A DNA stretch of 64,000 bases from Bradyrhizobium nitroreducens (GTDB lineage: Bacteria; Pseudomonadota; Alphaproteobacteria; Rhizobiales; Xanthobacteraceae). Where the stretch lies: NCBI RefSeq assembly GCF_002776695.1, contig NZ_LFJC01000003.1, positions 397,588 through 461,587 on the forward strand, read 5' to 3'. Numbering within the stretch: the stretch's first letter is position 1; each line of letters opens with the position of its first letter. Under the pieces are notes generated by a model. It was not told the DNA's origin and ran no database searches. It worked only from the letters and a program-made list of their open reading frames with translations. Positions 15,281-24,004 of this stretch are shown here, one piece after another. A program made the translations under genes and the position numbers.

Positions 15281-16321
15281 ATGGCCGAGACCCTGACCGC
15301 GACCGCGCTAACGCTGAAAGACATCGCCCGCGAGGCGGGCGTTAGCCTGGCGACGGTAGACCGCGTGCTGCACAACCGGCCGGGGGTGCGGCCGGACACG
15401 GTGCGGCGCGTCCAGGCGGCGATCGAGCGCAATTCGTTCCAGCCCCATGTCGCCGCCGCCGAGCTCGCCCGCGGCCGCGCCCGCCGCTTTGCCTTCGTGA
15501 TGCCGTCGGGGCCGAACCCGTTCATGCAGCAGATCGAGGCCTATCTCGGCGAGATGTCGGCCTGGCTCTCGGCCCGCCGTCTCAGCGTCGAAATGGTCGC
15601 AACCGACGTGTTCGATCCGTCCGTGCTTGCGGCCTCACTCGAGGCGCTGTCGGGCGATTACGACGGCGTCGCCGTGGTGGCGCTGGATCATCCGAGCGTC
15701 CGCGCCGCCATCAACGATCTCGTCGATGCCGGCACCAAGGTGGTGACCCTGGTGTCGGACGTGCCGTCGTCACGCCGTCACCATTATGTCGGCATCGACA
15801 ACATCGCCGCGGGACGCACCGCCGGGGCGCTGGTCGGGCGGCTGGTCGGCCAGAGGTCCGGCAAGGTCGCGATCGTCGCGGGCTCGCAGGGCCTGCGCGA
15901 CCACGCCGAGCGCATCTTCGGCTTCAACCAGGTGATGGCGTCGGAATTCCCCGACCTCAGCGTGCTGCCGGTGCTGGAAGGGCGCGATGAGGACGACCGT
16001 TCGGAACAGGTACTGGCGCGGCTGCTCGGCAGGCATGCCGACATCGTCGGCCTTTACAACGTCGGCGCCGGCACCCAGGGCGTCGCCAAGGCGTTGAGCG
16101 ATGCCGGCCGCATTGATGTGGTGTTCGTCGGTCACGACGTCACCGTGCTGACGCGCCGGCTGCTGCTGCAGGGCGTGATGGATGCCGCGATCTCGCAGAA
16201 CCCCGGACATGAGGCGCGCGCCGCCGTGCGCGTGCTGCTGGCGCTCGCCCGCGGCGAGCCGATCTTGCGCGAACAGGAGAAGATCAGGATCGACATCGTG
16301 ATGCGGGACAATCTGCCCTAG
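15281..16321 (+). CDS. LacI family transcriptional regulator of the sugar operon
   Basis: 346 residues: N-terminal LacI HTH (LKDIAREAGVSLATVDRVLHNRPGV) and a periplasmic-binding-protein-like sugar-sensing domain (AFVMPSGPNPFMQQIEAYLGEM, VAVVALDHPSV, YVGIDNIAAGRTAGALVGRL, ILREQEKIRIDIVMRDN). It is the first gene of a same-strand block, 82 bases upstream of xylB, and most likely senses the transported sugar or a derivative. A possible operator is in the gap. Confidence 0.9.
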   Translation: MAETLTATALTLKDIAREAGVSLATVDRVLHNRPGVRPDTVRRVQAAIERNSFQPHVAAAELARGRARRFAFVMPSGPNPFMQQIEAYLGEMSAWLSARRLSVEMVATDVFDPSVLAASLEALSGDYDGVAVVALDHPSVRAAINDLVDAGTKVVTLVSDVPSSRRHHYVGIDNIAAGRTAGALVGRLVGQRSGKVAIVAGSQGLRDHAERIFGFNQVMASEFPDLSVLPVLEGRDEDDRSEQVLARLLGRHADIVGLYNVGAGTQGVAKALSDAGRIDVVFVGHDVTVLTRRLLLQGVMDAAISQNPGHEARAAVRVLLALARGEPILREQEKIRIDIVMRDNLP

Positions 16322-16355
16322 CGGCAGGTGGATCTCGAACGGGCCGTGGTGGAGA

Positions 16356-16376
16356 GCGCGACGATCAAGATCGCGC
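16356..16376. promoter_or_regulatory. Candidate operator between the LacI regulator and xylB
   Basis: gcgacgatc aa gatcgcgc is an imperfect inverted repeat with one bulged base, centred in the 82-base gap before the xylB ribosome site. Position and dyad symmetry fit a LacI-family operator, but a half-site in a GC-rich genome can arise by chance. Confidence 0.3.
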
Positions 16377-16403
16377 ATCGCAAAAGGTAAAGAGGAGGAC
16401 GAT

Positions 16404-17858
16404 TTGTATCTCGGACTGGACATCGGCACGTCCGGCGTCAAGGCGGTGCTCGTGAGCGAAGCCGGCGCGATCCTCGCGACGGCAACGCGCGAGCTCGTCC
16501 TGTCGCATCCGGCGCCGTTGTGGTCCGAGCAGGATCCTGAGTCCTGGGTCGATGCGGCGATCGGCGCGGTCGACGATCTCGCACGCCGCCATCCGCGCGA
16601 GGTGGCGCAGGTTCGCGGCATCGGCCTCTCGGGCCAGATGCATGGCGCGACGCTGCTGGACGAGGATGGCAAGCCGCTGCGCCCCGCGATCCTGTGGAAC
16701 GACGGCCGCTCGCAGGCCGAATGCGCCATGCTGGAGCGGCGCTGTCCCTCGCTGCACGCGATCGCCGGCAATCTGGCGATGCCTGGTTTCACCGCGCCGA
16801 AGCTGCTCTGGGTGGCGCGGCACGAACACGACATTTTCGCGCGCGTCGCAAAGGTGCTGCTGCCCAAGGCCTATGTCCGCTATCGCCTGACCGGCGAAAT
16901 GATCGAGGACATGTCCGACGCGGCGGGCACGCTGTGGCTCGATGTCGGCGAGCGGCGCTGGTCGGCCCTGCTGCTGCATGCCACCGGCCTCGATCTCCAC
17001 CACATGCCGCGCCTCGTCGAGGGCAGCGAGGTCAGCGCGGTGCTCGCGCCGGACTACGCGCAGCGCTGGGGCATGGCGAAGAACGTCGTCGTCGCGGGCG
17101 GCGCCGGCGACAATGCCGCAAGCGCGATCGGGCTCGGCGCCATCGCGCCCGGCGATGCGTTCCTGTCGCTGGGGACATCCGGCGTGCTGTTCCGCGTCAC
17201 CGATCGCTTCGCACCGGCGCCGGCGTCGGCCGTGCATGCCTTCTGCCACGCGCTGCCAGGCCTCTGGCATCAGATGGGTGTGATGTTGTCGGCCGCGGCC
17301 TCGCTCGCCTGGCTTGCCGATGTGATGCAGACGCCGGCCGCGGCGCTCCTGGCGCCGCTCGGCGAGCGCGTCGACGGGCCAAGCCCGATCAAATTCCTGC
17401 CCTATCTCGATGGCGAGCGGACGCCGCACAATGATGCCGCCGCGAGCGGCGCCCTCATCGGCCTGCGCGGTGCGACCGGGCGCAGCCGGATCGTGCAGGC
17501 CGTGCTCGAAGGCGTCGCCTTTGCCGCGCGCGACAATCTGGCGGCGCTGAGCGCGGCGAGCGGACCCATCTCCGAAGTGGATCTCGTCGGCGGCGGCTCG
17601 CGCTCGCCGCTCTGGGCGCAGATCTGCGCCGACGTGCTCGGCATTCCCGTCCATCGCGTCGAGGAGGGCGAGGTCGGGGCGGCGCTCGGTGCCTCCAGGC
17701 TCGGCCGGCTCGCTGCAACCGGCGAAGCGCCGGCCGAAATCTGCACCCGCCCGCGGCGGCTTGCGAGCTTCACGCCCCGCGCATCCGTGACCGCCGCCTA
17801 TGACGAGGCCTATCGGCACTGGCGTGCGCTCTATCCCGCATTGAAGGAGACGATTTAA
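16404..17858 (+). CDS. xylB: Xylulokinase
   Basis: 484-residue FGGY-family sugar kinase; phosphorylates D-xylulose to xylulose 5-phosphate with ATP. N-terminal LGLDIGTSGVKAVLV, GLSGQMHGATLLD, the ILWNDGRSQAE segment, and the second-domain GGAGDNAASAIGLGAI and FLSLGTSGVLF phosphate motifs. Starts with TTG at 16404 behind GAGGAGG, which decides the start. The stop abuts the GTG of xylA, indicating coupling. Product enters the pentose phosphate pathway. Confidence 0.93.
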   Translation: MYLGLDIGTSGVKAVLVSEAGAILATATRELVLSHPAPLWSEQDPESWVDAAIGAVDDLARRHPREVAQVRGIGLSGQMHGATLLDEDGKPLRPAILWNDGRSQAECAMLERRCPSLHAIAGNLAMPGFTAPKLLWVARHEHDIFARVAKVLLPKAYVRYRLTGEMIEDMSDAAGTLWLDVGERRWSALLLHATGLDLHHMPRLVEGSEVSAVLAPDYAQRWGMAKNVVVAGGAGDNAASAIGLGAIAPGDAFLSLGTSGVLFRVTDRFAPAPASAVHAFCHALPGLWHQMGVMLSAAASLAWLADVMQTPAAALLAPLGERVDGPSPIKFLPYLDGERTPHNDAAASGALIGLRGATGRSRIVQAVLEGVAFAARDNLAALSAASGPISEVDLVGGGSRSPLWAQICADVLGIPVHRVEEGEVGAALGASRLGRLAATGEAPAEICTRPRRLASFTPRASVTAAYDEAYRHWRALYPALKETI

Positions 17859-19181
17859 GTGAACGCGTCAGCCAAATTCTTCGATGCAAGCGCACCCGTC
17901 GCCTTTGCCGGCGAGGATGCCGCCTCTCCGCATGCCTTCCGCTGGTACGACAAGGACCGCATCGTCCACGGCCGCCGGCTCGAGGACCACTTACGCTTTG
18001 CGGTCTGCTACTGGCATTCGCTGTGCTGGCCGGGCGGCGATCCCTTCGGCGGCGAGACGTTCTTGCGGCCCTGGCATCACGGCACCGACGCGATGGCGCA
18101 GGCGCGCGCCAAGGCCGACGTCGCGTTCGAGCTGTTCCGCCTGCTCGACGTGCCCTTCTTCACCTTCCACGACGTCGACGCCGCGCCGGAGGGCGCGTCG
18201 CTCGCCGAGTCCGTCGCCAATCTCAACGCGATCGCCGATCTGTTCGAACAGAAGATGGCATCAGCCAAGGTCCGCCTGCTCTGGGGCACGGCAAACCTGT
18301 TCACGCATCGTCGCTACATGGCGGGCGCCGCGACCAATCCGGACCCCGAGATCTTCACCTATGCCGCCGGCCAGGTCCGCGCCGCGCTGGAGGTGACGCA
18401 CCGCCTCGGCGGCCAGAACTACGTGCTGTGGGGCGGCCGCGAGGGCTATGAGACGCTGCTCAACACCGATCTCAAGCGCGAGCTCGACCAGCTCGGCCGC
18501 TTCGTCTCGCTCGTCGTCGAGCACAAGCACAGAATAGGCTTCAAGGGCCCGATCCTGATCGAGCCGAAGCCGAAGGAGCCGACCAAGCATCAATATGATT
18601 TCGACGTTGCCACCTGCTACGGCTTCCTCGAACGCTACGACCTCCTGAACGACGTCAAGCTCAACATCGAGCAGAACCACGCCATCCTCGCCGGGCACTC
18701 CTTCCATCACGAGGTCGCGCTCGCCGAGGCGCTCGGCGTGTTCGGCTCGCTCGACATCAACCGCGGCGACGACCTGCTCGGCTGGGACACCGACCAGTTC
18801 GCGATGAACGTGCCGGAACTGGCGCTGGTGTTCCACGAGATCCTCAATCGCGGCGGCTTCACCTCGGGCGGGCTCAACTTCGACGCAAAAATCCGGCGGC
18901 AATCGATCGACCCGGATGATCTCATCCACGCCCATGTCGGCTCGATGGATGCCTGCGCCCGCGCGTTTCTCGCCGCCGCCAACATGCTGGATGGCGGCGT
19001 GCTCACCGCCCCGCTCGCGAAGCGCTATGACGGATGGTCCGGCTCCGAGGGCCGCGCCATTCTCGGCGGCCAGCGCTCGCTCGCCGATCTCGCCGACCGC
19101 GCGCTTCAACCCGGCTTCGACCCGCAGCCGCGCTCGGGCCGGCAGGAATATCTGGAATCCCTGGTCAACCGCCATGTCTGA
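17859..19181 (+). CDS. xylA: Xylose isomerase
   Basis: 440 residues, the class II (long) form; interconverts D-xylose and D-xylulose in the cytoplasm using divalent metal. Visible metal and substrate motifs: [29 protein letters not shown] (catalytic His), [35 protein letters not shown] (Glu and Lys ligands), [18 protein letters not shown] and [19 protein letters not shown]. Begins with GTG right after the xylB stop. Together with xylB and the ABC transporter it makes a complete xylose uptake and isomerase pathway. Confidence 0.96.
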   Translation: MNASAKFFDASAPVAFAGEDAASPHAFRWYDKDRIVHGRRLEDHLRFAVCYWHSLCWPGGDPFGGETFLRPWHHGTDAMAQARAKADVAFELFRLLDVPFFTFHDVDAAPEGASLAESVANLNAIADLFEQKMASAKVRLLWGTANLFTHRRYMAGAATNPDPEIFTYAAGQVRAALEVTHRLGGQNYVLWGGREGYETLLNTDLKRELDQLGRFVSLVVEHKHRIGFKGPILIEPKPKEPTKHQYDFDVATCYGFLERYDLLNDVKLNIEQNHAILAGHSFHHEVALAEALGVFGSLDINRGDDLLGWDTDQFAMNVPELALVFHEILNRGGFTSGGLNFDAKIRRQSIDPDDLIHAHVGSMDACARAFLAAANMLDGGVLTAPLAKRYDGWSGSEGRAILGGQRSLADLADRALQPGFDPQPRSGRQEYLESLVNRHV

Positions 19182-19193
19182 GGAAGTCCGCTG

Positions 19194-19952
19194 ATGGCAC
19201 ATGCTGACGCGACCCCGGTCCTCGAACTCCAGGGCATCGGCAAGGAGTTCGGCGCCATCCGCGCGCTGCACGACGTCGACATGCAGGTCCTGCCGGGCGA
19301 GGTGGTCGGCCTGATGGGCGACAACGGCGCGGGCAAGTCGACGCTGGTCAAGATCATCGCCGGTAATTTCCGCCCCAGCCATGGCGAGATCCGCTTCGCC
19401 GGCGATGCGGTCCATTTCAACCGGCCCGTCGATGCGCGCGGCGTCGGCATCGAGGTCGTCTATCAGGACCTCGCGCTCGCCGACAATCTGACGGCCGCCG
19501 CGAACGTGTTCCTCGGCCGCGAGCTGAAGCGCAAGTTCGGACCCATTGCCCTGCTCGACCACAAGGCGATGGCGGCGCGCGCGCTGGAGCTGTTCGGCGA
19601 GCTGCGCTCGGAAACGCGCCCCGACGATCTCGTCAAGCAGATGTCGGGCGGCCAGCGCCAGGCCGTCGCGATCGCGCGGACCCGGCTCTCCAATGCGCGG
19701 CTGGTGATGATGGACGAGCCGACCGCCGCGATCTCGGTGCGCCAGGTCGAGCAGGTGCTCGGCCTGATCCATCGGCTGAAGGAGCAGGGCGTCGCCGTGA
19801 TGCTGATCTCGCACCGCATGCCCGACGTGTTCGCGGTGTGCGACCGCGTCATCGTCATGCGCCGGGGCGAGAAGCGGGCTGACAAACCGATCCAGGAGAC
19901 GAGCCCGGAGGAAATCACCGCCCTCATCACTGGCGCGAAGGAGGCGGCGTGA
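19194..19952 (+). CDS. Sugar ABC transporter ATP-binding protein (FrcA-like)
   Basis: 252 residues with a single ATPase domain: Walker A GDNGAGKST, signature MSGGQRQ, Walker B LVMMDEPTAA and switch His in LISHRM. Classical XylG/RbsA proteins carry two such domains (~500 residues); the single-domain form matches FrcA of rhizobia. It energises uptake through the following permease. Its TGA overlaps the ATG of the permease. Substrate is inferred from xylA/xylB; fructose, ribose or mannose remain possible for this subfamily. Confidence 0.92.
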   Translation: MAHADATPVLELQGIGKEFGAIRALHDVDMQVLPGEVVGLMGDNGAGKSTLVKIIAGNFRPSHGEIRFAGDAVHFNRPVDARGVGIEVVYQDLALADNLTAAANVFLGRELKRKFGPIALLDHKAMAARALELFGELRSETRPDDLVKQMSGGQRQAVAIARTRLSNARLVMMDEPTAAISVRQVEQVLGLIHRLKEQGVAVMLISHRMPDVFAVCDRVIVMRRGEKRADKPIQETSPEEITALITGAKEAA

Positions 19953-21022
19953 TGGCCATGCCCTTGGAATCCCCGATCACCTTCTCGAATGTCGGCAAGA
20001 TCAAATGGTGGCAGCGTGGCATCTTCGCCTCCCAGACCGGCTATGTGCTGCTGGCGCTCGCCGTGCTGCTGGTGATCATGCATTTCGCCAGTCCCTATTT
20101 CTTCACCGAAGGCAATATGCAGAACGTGGCGAAGAACTTTTCCTTCATCGCCATCGCGACGCTCGGCGTCACCTTCGTCATCATCACCGGCGGCATCGAT
20201 TTGTCGGTGGGATCGATGATGTGCTTCTCGGCCATGATCACCTCGATGGTCATGACCGAGCTGTCGGCGCCCGGCTCGCCGCTGGTGCACATGGCGGCCG
20301 ACGGCAAGACCGTGCTGGCCAACGTGCCGGGCCTGATCCTGCTGGTCTCGATCCTTGCGGGACTTGGCGTCGCGCTGATCGCGGGGCTCGTCAACGGCTT
20401 CTGCATCGCCGTGCTCGGCCTGTCGCCCTTCGTCACCACGCTCGGCATGCTCTCGATCGTGCGCGGGCTCGGCTATGTCGTCTCCAACGGCCGCGGCAGC
20501 TTTCCGGGCGGGCCTGATGCCGACTATTTTTACGCGGCGACATCGGGCGACGTGCTCGGCGTGCCCGTGCCCTTCATCTATCTCGTGATCCTCGCGCTGG
20601 CGATGGCCGTGGTCCTGCACCACAGCGCGTTCGGCCGTCACGTCTTCGCGCTTGGCGGCAACGAGAAGGCGGCCGAGCTCACCGGCATTCCCGTCGTGCG
20701 GGTCAAGATCGAGGTCTATGTGATCTGCGCGCTCGCTGCCGGCCTGCAGGGCATCATCATCTCCGGCTGGCTCGGCTCGGCGCCCGCCAACATGGCGACG
20801 TCCTACGAGCTCAACGTGATCGCGGCGGCCGTGATCGGCGGCGCAAACCTCGCCGGCGGCATCGGCGGTCCGCTCGGGGCCATCGTCGGCTGCGTGCTGC
20901 TGGAGGTGATCCGCAACGGCCTCGTGCTGGCGCAGGTCTCCTCCTACTGGCAGCAAACGCTGGTGGGTGTGATCATCATCCTGGCCGTGCTGGTCGACCG
21001 CATCCGTTCGCGGATGAGCTGA
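19952..21022 (+). CDS. Sugar ABC transporter permease (FrcC/XylH-like)
   Basis: 356-residue inner-membrane protein of the ribose/xylose permease family with about nine to ten hydrophobic segments. Family signatures: FVIITGGIDLSVGSMMCFSAM near the middle, GFCIAVLGLSPFVTTLGMLSIVRG, HVFALGGNEKAAELTGIPV (ATPase-coupling loop) and AAAVIGGANLAGGIGGPLGA. ATG at 19952 overlaps the ATPase gene stop. Confidence 0.93.
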   Translation: MAMPLESPITFSNVGKIKWWQRGIFASQTGYVLLALAVLLVIMHFASPYFFTEGNMQNVAKNFSFIAIATLGVTFVIITGGIDLSVGSMMCFSAMITSMVMTELSAPGSPLVHMAADGKTVLANVPGLILLVSILAGLGVALIAGLVNGFCIAVLGLSPFVTTLGMLSIVRGLGYVVSNGRGSFPGGPDADYFYAATSGDVLGVPVPFIYLVILALAMAVVLHHSAFGRHVFALGGNEKAAELTGIPVVRVKIEVYVICALAAGLQGIIISGWLGSAPANMATSYELNVIAAAVIGGANLAGGIGGPLGAIVGCVLLEVIRNGLVLAQVSSYWQQTLVGVIIILAVLVDRIRSRMS

Positions 21023-21116
21023 ATTGTCGTCATCTCGGGAAGACCAACAACATGCCGCCTGTCCGCTTCCCGGGCACTTCCAAGAGGATAGGCACCAAAC
21101 AAGGGTGGAGGAGACA

Positions 21117-22049
21117 ATGAGGAAATTTCTTCTGGCCGGCATTGCCGTCGCAATGATGGCAACGCCGGCATTCGCCGCGAACTACCGCTTCGTGATCGTG
21201 CCCAAGGCGATGAACAACCCGTTCTTCGACTTCGCGCGCGACGGCTGCCTCAAGCGGGCCAAGGAGCTCGGCAACATCGAGTGCATCTACAAGGGCCCGG
21301 TCGAGCACGAGCCGGCGACGCAGGCCCAGATCATCCAGGACTTCGTCACCCAGAAGGTCGACGGCCTCGCCATCTCGGTGGCCGACGTCGCGGCCATGAC
21401 CAAGTCGATCGAGGCGGCGACCGCGGCCGGCATCCCCGTCATCACCTTCGATGCCGATGCGCCCGGCTCCAAGCGCATCGCCTATATCGGCACCAACAAC
21501 AAGGAGTTCGGCGTCGCGCTCGGCAAGCAATTGCTGAAGATGCGGCCCGACGGCGGCAAATACGCCATGGTCTCCGGCGGCCCCGGCGCCAAGAACCTCG
21601 CCGAGCGCGTCGACGGCGTGCGCGAGGCGCTGAAGGGCTCGAAATGGGCCGAGGTCGCGGGCTCCCCGACCTTCTGCAACGACGATCCCGCACTCGCGGT
21701 TCAGCAGATGACGGATATGCGCACCGCAACGCCCGATCTCGCCGCCATCGTTCCCATCGGCGGCTGGCCGATGTTCGCGCCCGAAGGCTTCAAGGCCTTC
21801 GCCAGCAGGAACAAGAAGGACATCGATTCCGGCAAGTTCACGCTCGTCGTCGCCGATACGCTGAAGATGCAGCTCGAGCTGCTGCGCGACGGCTACGCCA
21901 ATGCGCTGGTCGGCCAGCGTCCGTTCGAGATGGGCGAGAAGGCGATGGACACGCTGCTCGCCATCAAGAAGGGCGAGAAGGTGCCGGAGATCGTCTACAC
22001 CGGCCTCGACCTTGTCACCAAGGACAACGTCGCGCAGATGTTGAAGTAG
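21117..22049 (+). CDS. Periplasmic sugar-binding protein of the ABC transporter
   Basis: 310 residues. Signal peptide MRKFLLAGIAVAMMATPAFA, then a type 1 periplasmic binding protein of the ribose/xylose class (YRFVIVPKAMNNPFFDFARDG, DGLAISVADVAAMTKSIEAA, GIPVITFDADAPGSKRIAYIGTNN, ADTLKMQLELLRDGYANALVGQ). ATG at 21117 follows GGAGGAGAC. Encoded last among the transporter genes and followed by a strong hairpin that would give it higher mRNA levels, a known pattern for binding proteins. Confidence 0.93.
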   Translation: MRKFLLAGIAVAMMATPAFAANYRFVIVPKAMNNPFFDFARDGCLKRAKELGNIECIYKGPVEHEPATQAQIIQDFVTQKVDGLAISVADVAAMTKSIEAATAAGIPVITFDADAPGSKRIAYIGTNNKEFGVALGKQLLKMRPDGGKYAMVSGGPGAKNLAERVDGVREALKGSKWAEVAGSPTFCNDDPALAVQQMTDMRTATPDLAAIVPIGGWPMFAPEGFKAFASRNKKDIDSGKFTLVVADTLKMQLELLRDGYANALVGQRPFEMGEKAMDTLLAIKKGEKVPEIVYTGLDLVTKDNVAQMLK

Positions 22050-22079
22050 GAGCGTCGCCAGCCCCGCGTTCCTGCATGC

Positions 22080-22112
22080 CTCCCCCGCTTGCGATTTTCG
22101 CAAGCGGGGGAG
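22080..22112 (+). terminator. Perfect 15-bp hairpin after the binding-protein gene
   Basis: ctcccccgcttgcga, loop ttt, tcgcaagcgggggag. The stem has no mismatch. No T-run follows, and the operon continues in the same direction, so a partial terminator or a 3' mRNA-stabilising element is more likely than a full stop. Confidence 0.6.
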
Positions 22113-22150
22113 ATGATTTGGACTGTTGGAATGAAGACAAGGCAATGGGA

Positions 22151-23128
22151 ATGAAGCGCTCGCGGCTCGGCTCGCTCGACGTTACCTCACTCGGTCTCGG
22201 TTCCGCCCCGCTCGGCGGATTGTTCACCCCCGTCACCGAGGCCGATGCGCAAGCGACGATCGCGCGCGCCTGGTCCGCGGGAGTGCGCTTCTTCGATACC
22301 GCACCGCTCTACGGCTTTGGTCTTGCCGAGCGGCGGCTCGGCGCGTTCCTGCGGCAACAGAAGCGCGACTCCTACGCCATCTCGACCAAGGTCGGCCGCC
22401 TGCTGCGTGCGCCCGATGGCGGCGCCACCGAGGACGAGCATTACAAGGGCACGCCGCGCGAACGGCCGGTGTTCGATTTCAGTTATGACGGCGTGATGCG
22501 CTCGGTGGAGGAGAGTCTTGCCCGTCTCGGGCTCGACCGCGTCGACGTCCTGCTCGTGCACGACCCTGACGATCACTATGACGAAGCCGTCACCGGTGCC
22601 TTCCGCGCGCTGCAGCGCCTGCGCGCCGATGGCACGGTCAAGGCGATCGGCGCCGGCATGAACCAGTCGGAGATGCCGGTCCGCTTCGCCGAAGCCGTGC
22701 CGGTCGACTGCTTCCTGCTCGCCGGCCGCTACACGCTGCTCGACCAGGGCGCGCTGGACGCGTTGTTTCCGGTCTGCACGGCGAAGGGCATCGGCATCCT
22801 GCTGGGCGGCATCTACAACAGCGGCATCCTGGCCAATCCGCATGCGGGCGCGAAGTTCAACTATCGGGATGCCGATGCGGCGCTGGTGGCGCGGGCGCTC
22901 GAACTCGACGCGCTCTGCCGCAAGCATGGCACCGAGCTGAAGGCCGCCGCGCTGCAGTTCTGCATGGCGCATCCGGCGGTCACGGTCGCCGTGATGGGTG
23001 CGCGCAATGCGGGCGAGGTCGCCGACAACATCGCGATGTCGGAGAAGGCGGTGCCAGCTGTGTTCTGGCAGGAGCTGCGCGCGCGAAACCTCGTCGATGC
23101 GCGTGCGCCGCTGCCGGGCGGAGCGTGA
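22151..23128 (+). CDS. Aldo/keto reductase, L-fucose (D-threo-aldose) dehydrogenase-like
   Basis: 325 residues, TIM-barrel aldo/keto reductase. The catalytic tetrad is visible: Asp and Tyr in FFDTAPLYGFG, Lys in ISTKVGR, His in LLVHDPDD. The start LGSLDVTSLGLGSAPLGGLF and closing CMAHPAVTVAVMGARNAGEV are typical of the D-threo-aldose 1-dehydrogenase/pyridoxal dehydrogenase group, which oxidises fucose, galactose or arabinose to lactones. ATG at 22151 or 22145. The next gene is a matching lactonase, supporting the sugar oxidation role. Confidence 0.85.
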   Translation: MKRSRLGSLDVTSLGLGSAPLGGLFTPVTEADAQATIARAWSAGVRFFDTAPLYGFGLAERRLGAFLRQQKRDSYAISTKVGRLLRAPDGGATEDEHYKGTPRERPVFDFSYDGVMRSVEESLARLGLDRVDVLLVHDPDDHYDEAVTGAFRALQRLRADGTVKAIGAGMNQSEMPVRFAEAVPVDCFLLAGRYTLLDQGALDALFPVCTAKGIGILLGGIYNSGILANPHAGAKFNYRDADAALVARALELDALCRKHGTELKAAALQFCMAHPAVTVAVMGARNAGEVADNIAMSEKAVPAVFWQELRARNLVDARAPLPGGA

Positions 23129-23131
23129 GGC

Positions 23132-23983
23132 ATGATCATCGACGCCCACCAGCATTTCTGGGATCCCGCGCGTGCCGATTATCCGTGGATGGCGGCGGAC
23201 GAGCTCGCGCCGATCCGGCGTGCCTTCGGTCCGGCCGATCTCGCGCCACTGTTGAAAGCTAACGGCATCGATGCCAGCATCGTGGTGCAATGCCGCTCCT
23301 CCCTGGAGGAGACCGAGGAATTCCTGGCGATTGCACATGCCACACCGTCGGTGATCGGTGTCGTTGGTTGGGCCGACCTGACGGACGGCGCGCTCGGCGA
23401 CACGCTCGATCGGTTGCGCGGCTTGCCGGGCGGGGACAAGCTCGTCGGCATCCGCCACCAGGTGCATGACGAGACCGATCCCGATTGGCTGCTGCGCGAG
23501 GACGTCCAGCGCGGCCTCACCGCCGTGTTCGCGCGCGATCTCGCCTACGATGTCCTCGTCCGCAGCCGCGAGCTGCCCGCCGCGATCGCCATCGCGCAGG
23601 CCTTTCCGCAGGCGCGCTTCGTGCTCGACCACGCGGCCAAGCCGCCGATCGCCGATGGTGGAAGCTCCGAATGGTCCGATCGCATCAGGGCGCTCGGGGC
23701 GTGCGGCAATGTCTGGTGCAAGATCTCCGGGCTCGCGACCGAGGCGATCTGGAACGATTGGGACGCGGGGCGCCTGTTTCCGTTCGTCGCGCATGCCGCA
23801 AGCTGTTTCGGCGAGGACAGGCTGATCTTCGGCTCGGACTGGCCGGTGTGCCTGCTTGCGGGAAGCTATGGCGAGATCAAGAGCGCGCTGGAGGCCTGCC
23901 TGACGAAGCTTGGCCCGCAGGTGCGGGCCAAGGCTCTTGGTGTGAATGCGACGCGGGCGTATCGGCTGACGATCGCAGAATAG
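23132..23983 (+). CDS. Amidohydrolase family lactonase (L-fuconolactonase-like)
   Basis: 283-residue TIM-barrel hydrolase of the 2-pyrone-dicarboxylate/sugar-lactonase group. Visible metal-site motifs: DAHQHFWDP at the N-terminus, VVQCRSSLEET, GIRHQVHDETD, FVLDHAAKPPI and FGSDWPVC (Asp). It would open the lactone made by the dehydrogenase encoded three bases upstream. No dehydratase or aldolase for the resulting aldonate is in the window. Cytoplasmic. Confidence 0.85.
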   Translation: MIIDAHQHFWDPARADYPWMAADELAPIRRAFGPADLAPLLKANGIDASIVVQCRSSLEETEEFLAIAHATPSVIGVVGWADLTDGALGDTLDRLRGLPGGDKLVGIRHQVHDETDPDWLLREDVQRGLTAVFARDLAYDVLVRSRELPAAIAIAQAFPQARFVLDHAAKPPIADGGSSEWSDRIRALGACGNVWCKISGLATEAIWNDWDAGRLFPFVAHAASCFGEDRLIFGSDWPVCLLAGSYGEIKSALEACLTKLGPQVRAKALGVNATRAYRLTIAE

Positions 23984-24004
23984 CGCTGCGGCGTGCGCGC
24001 TCGA

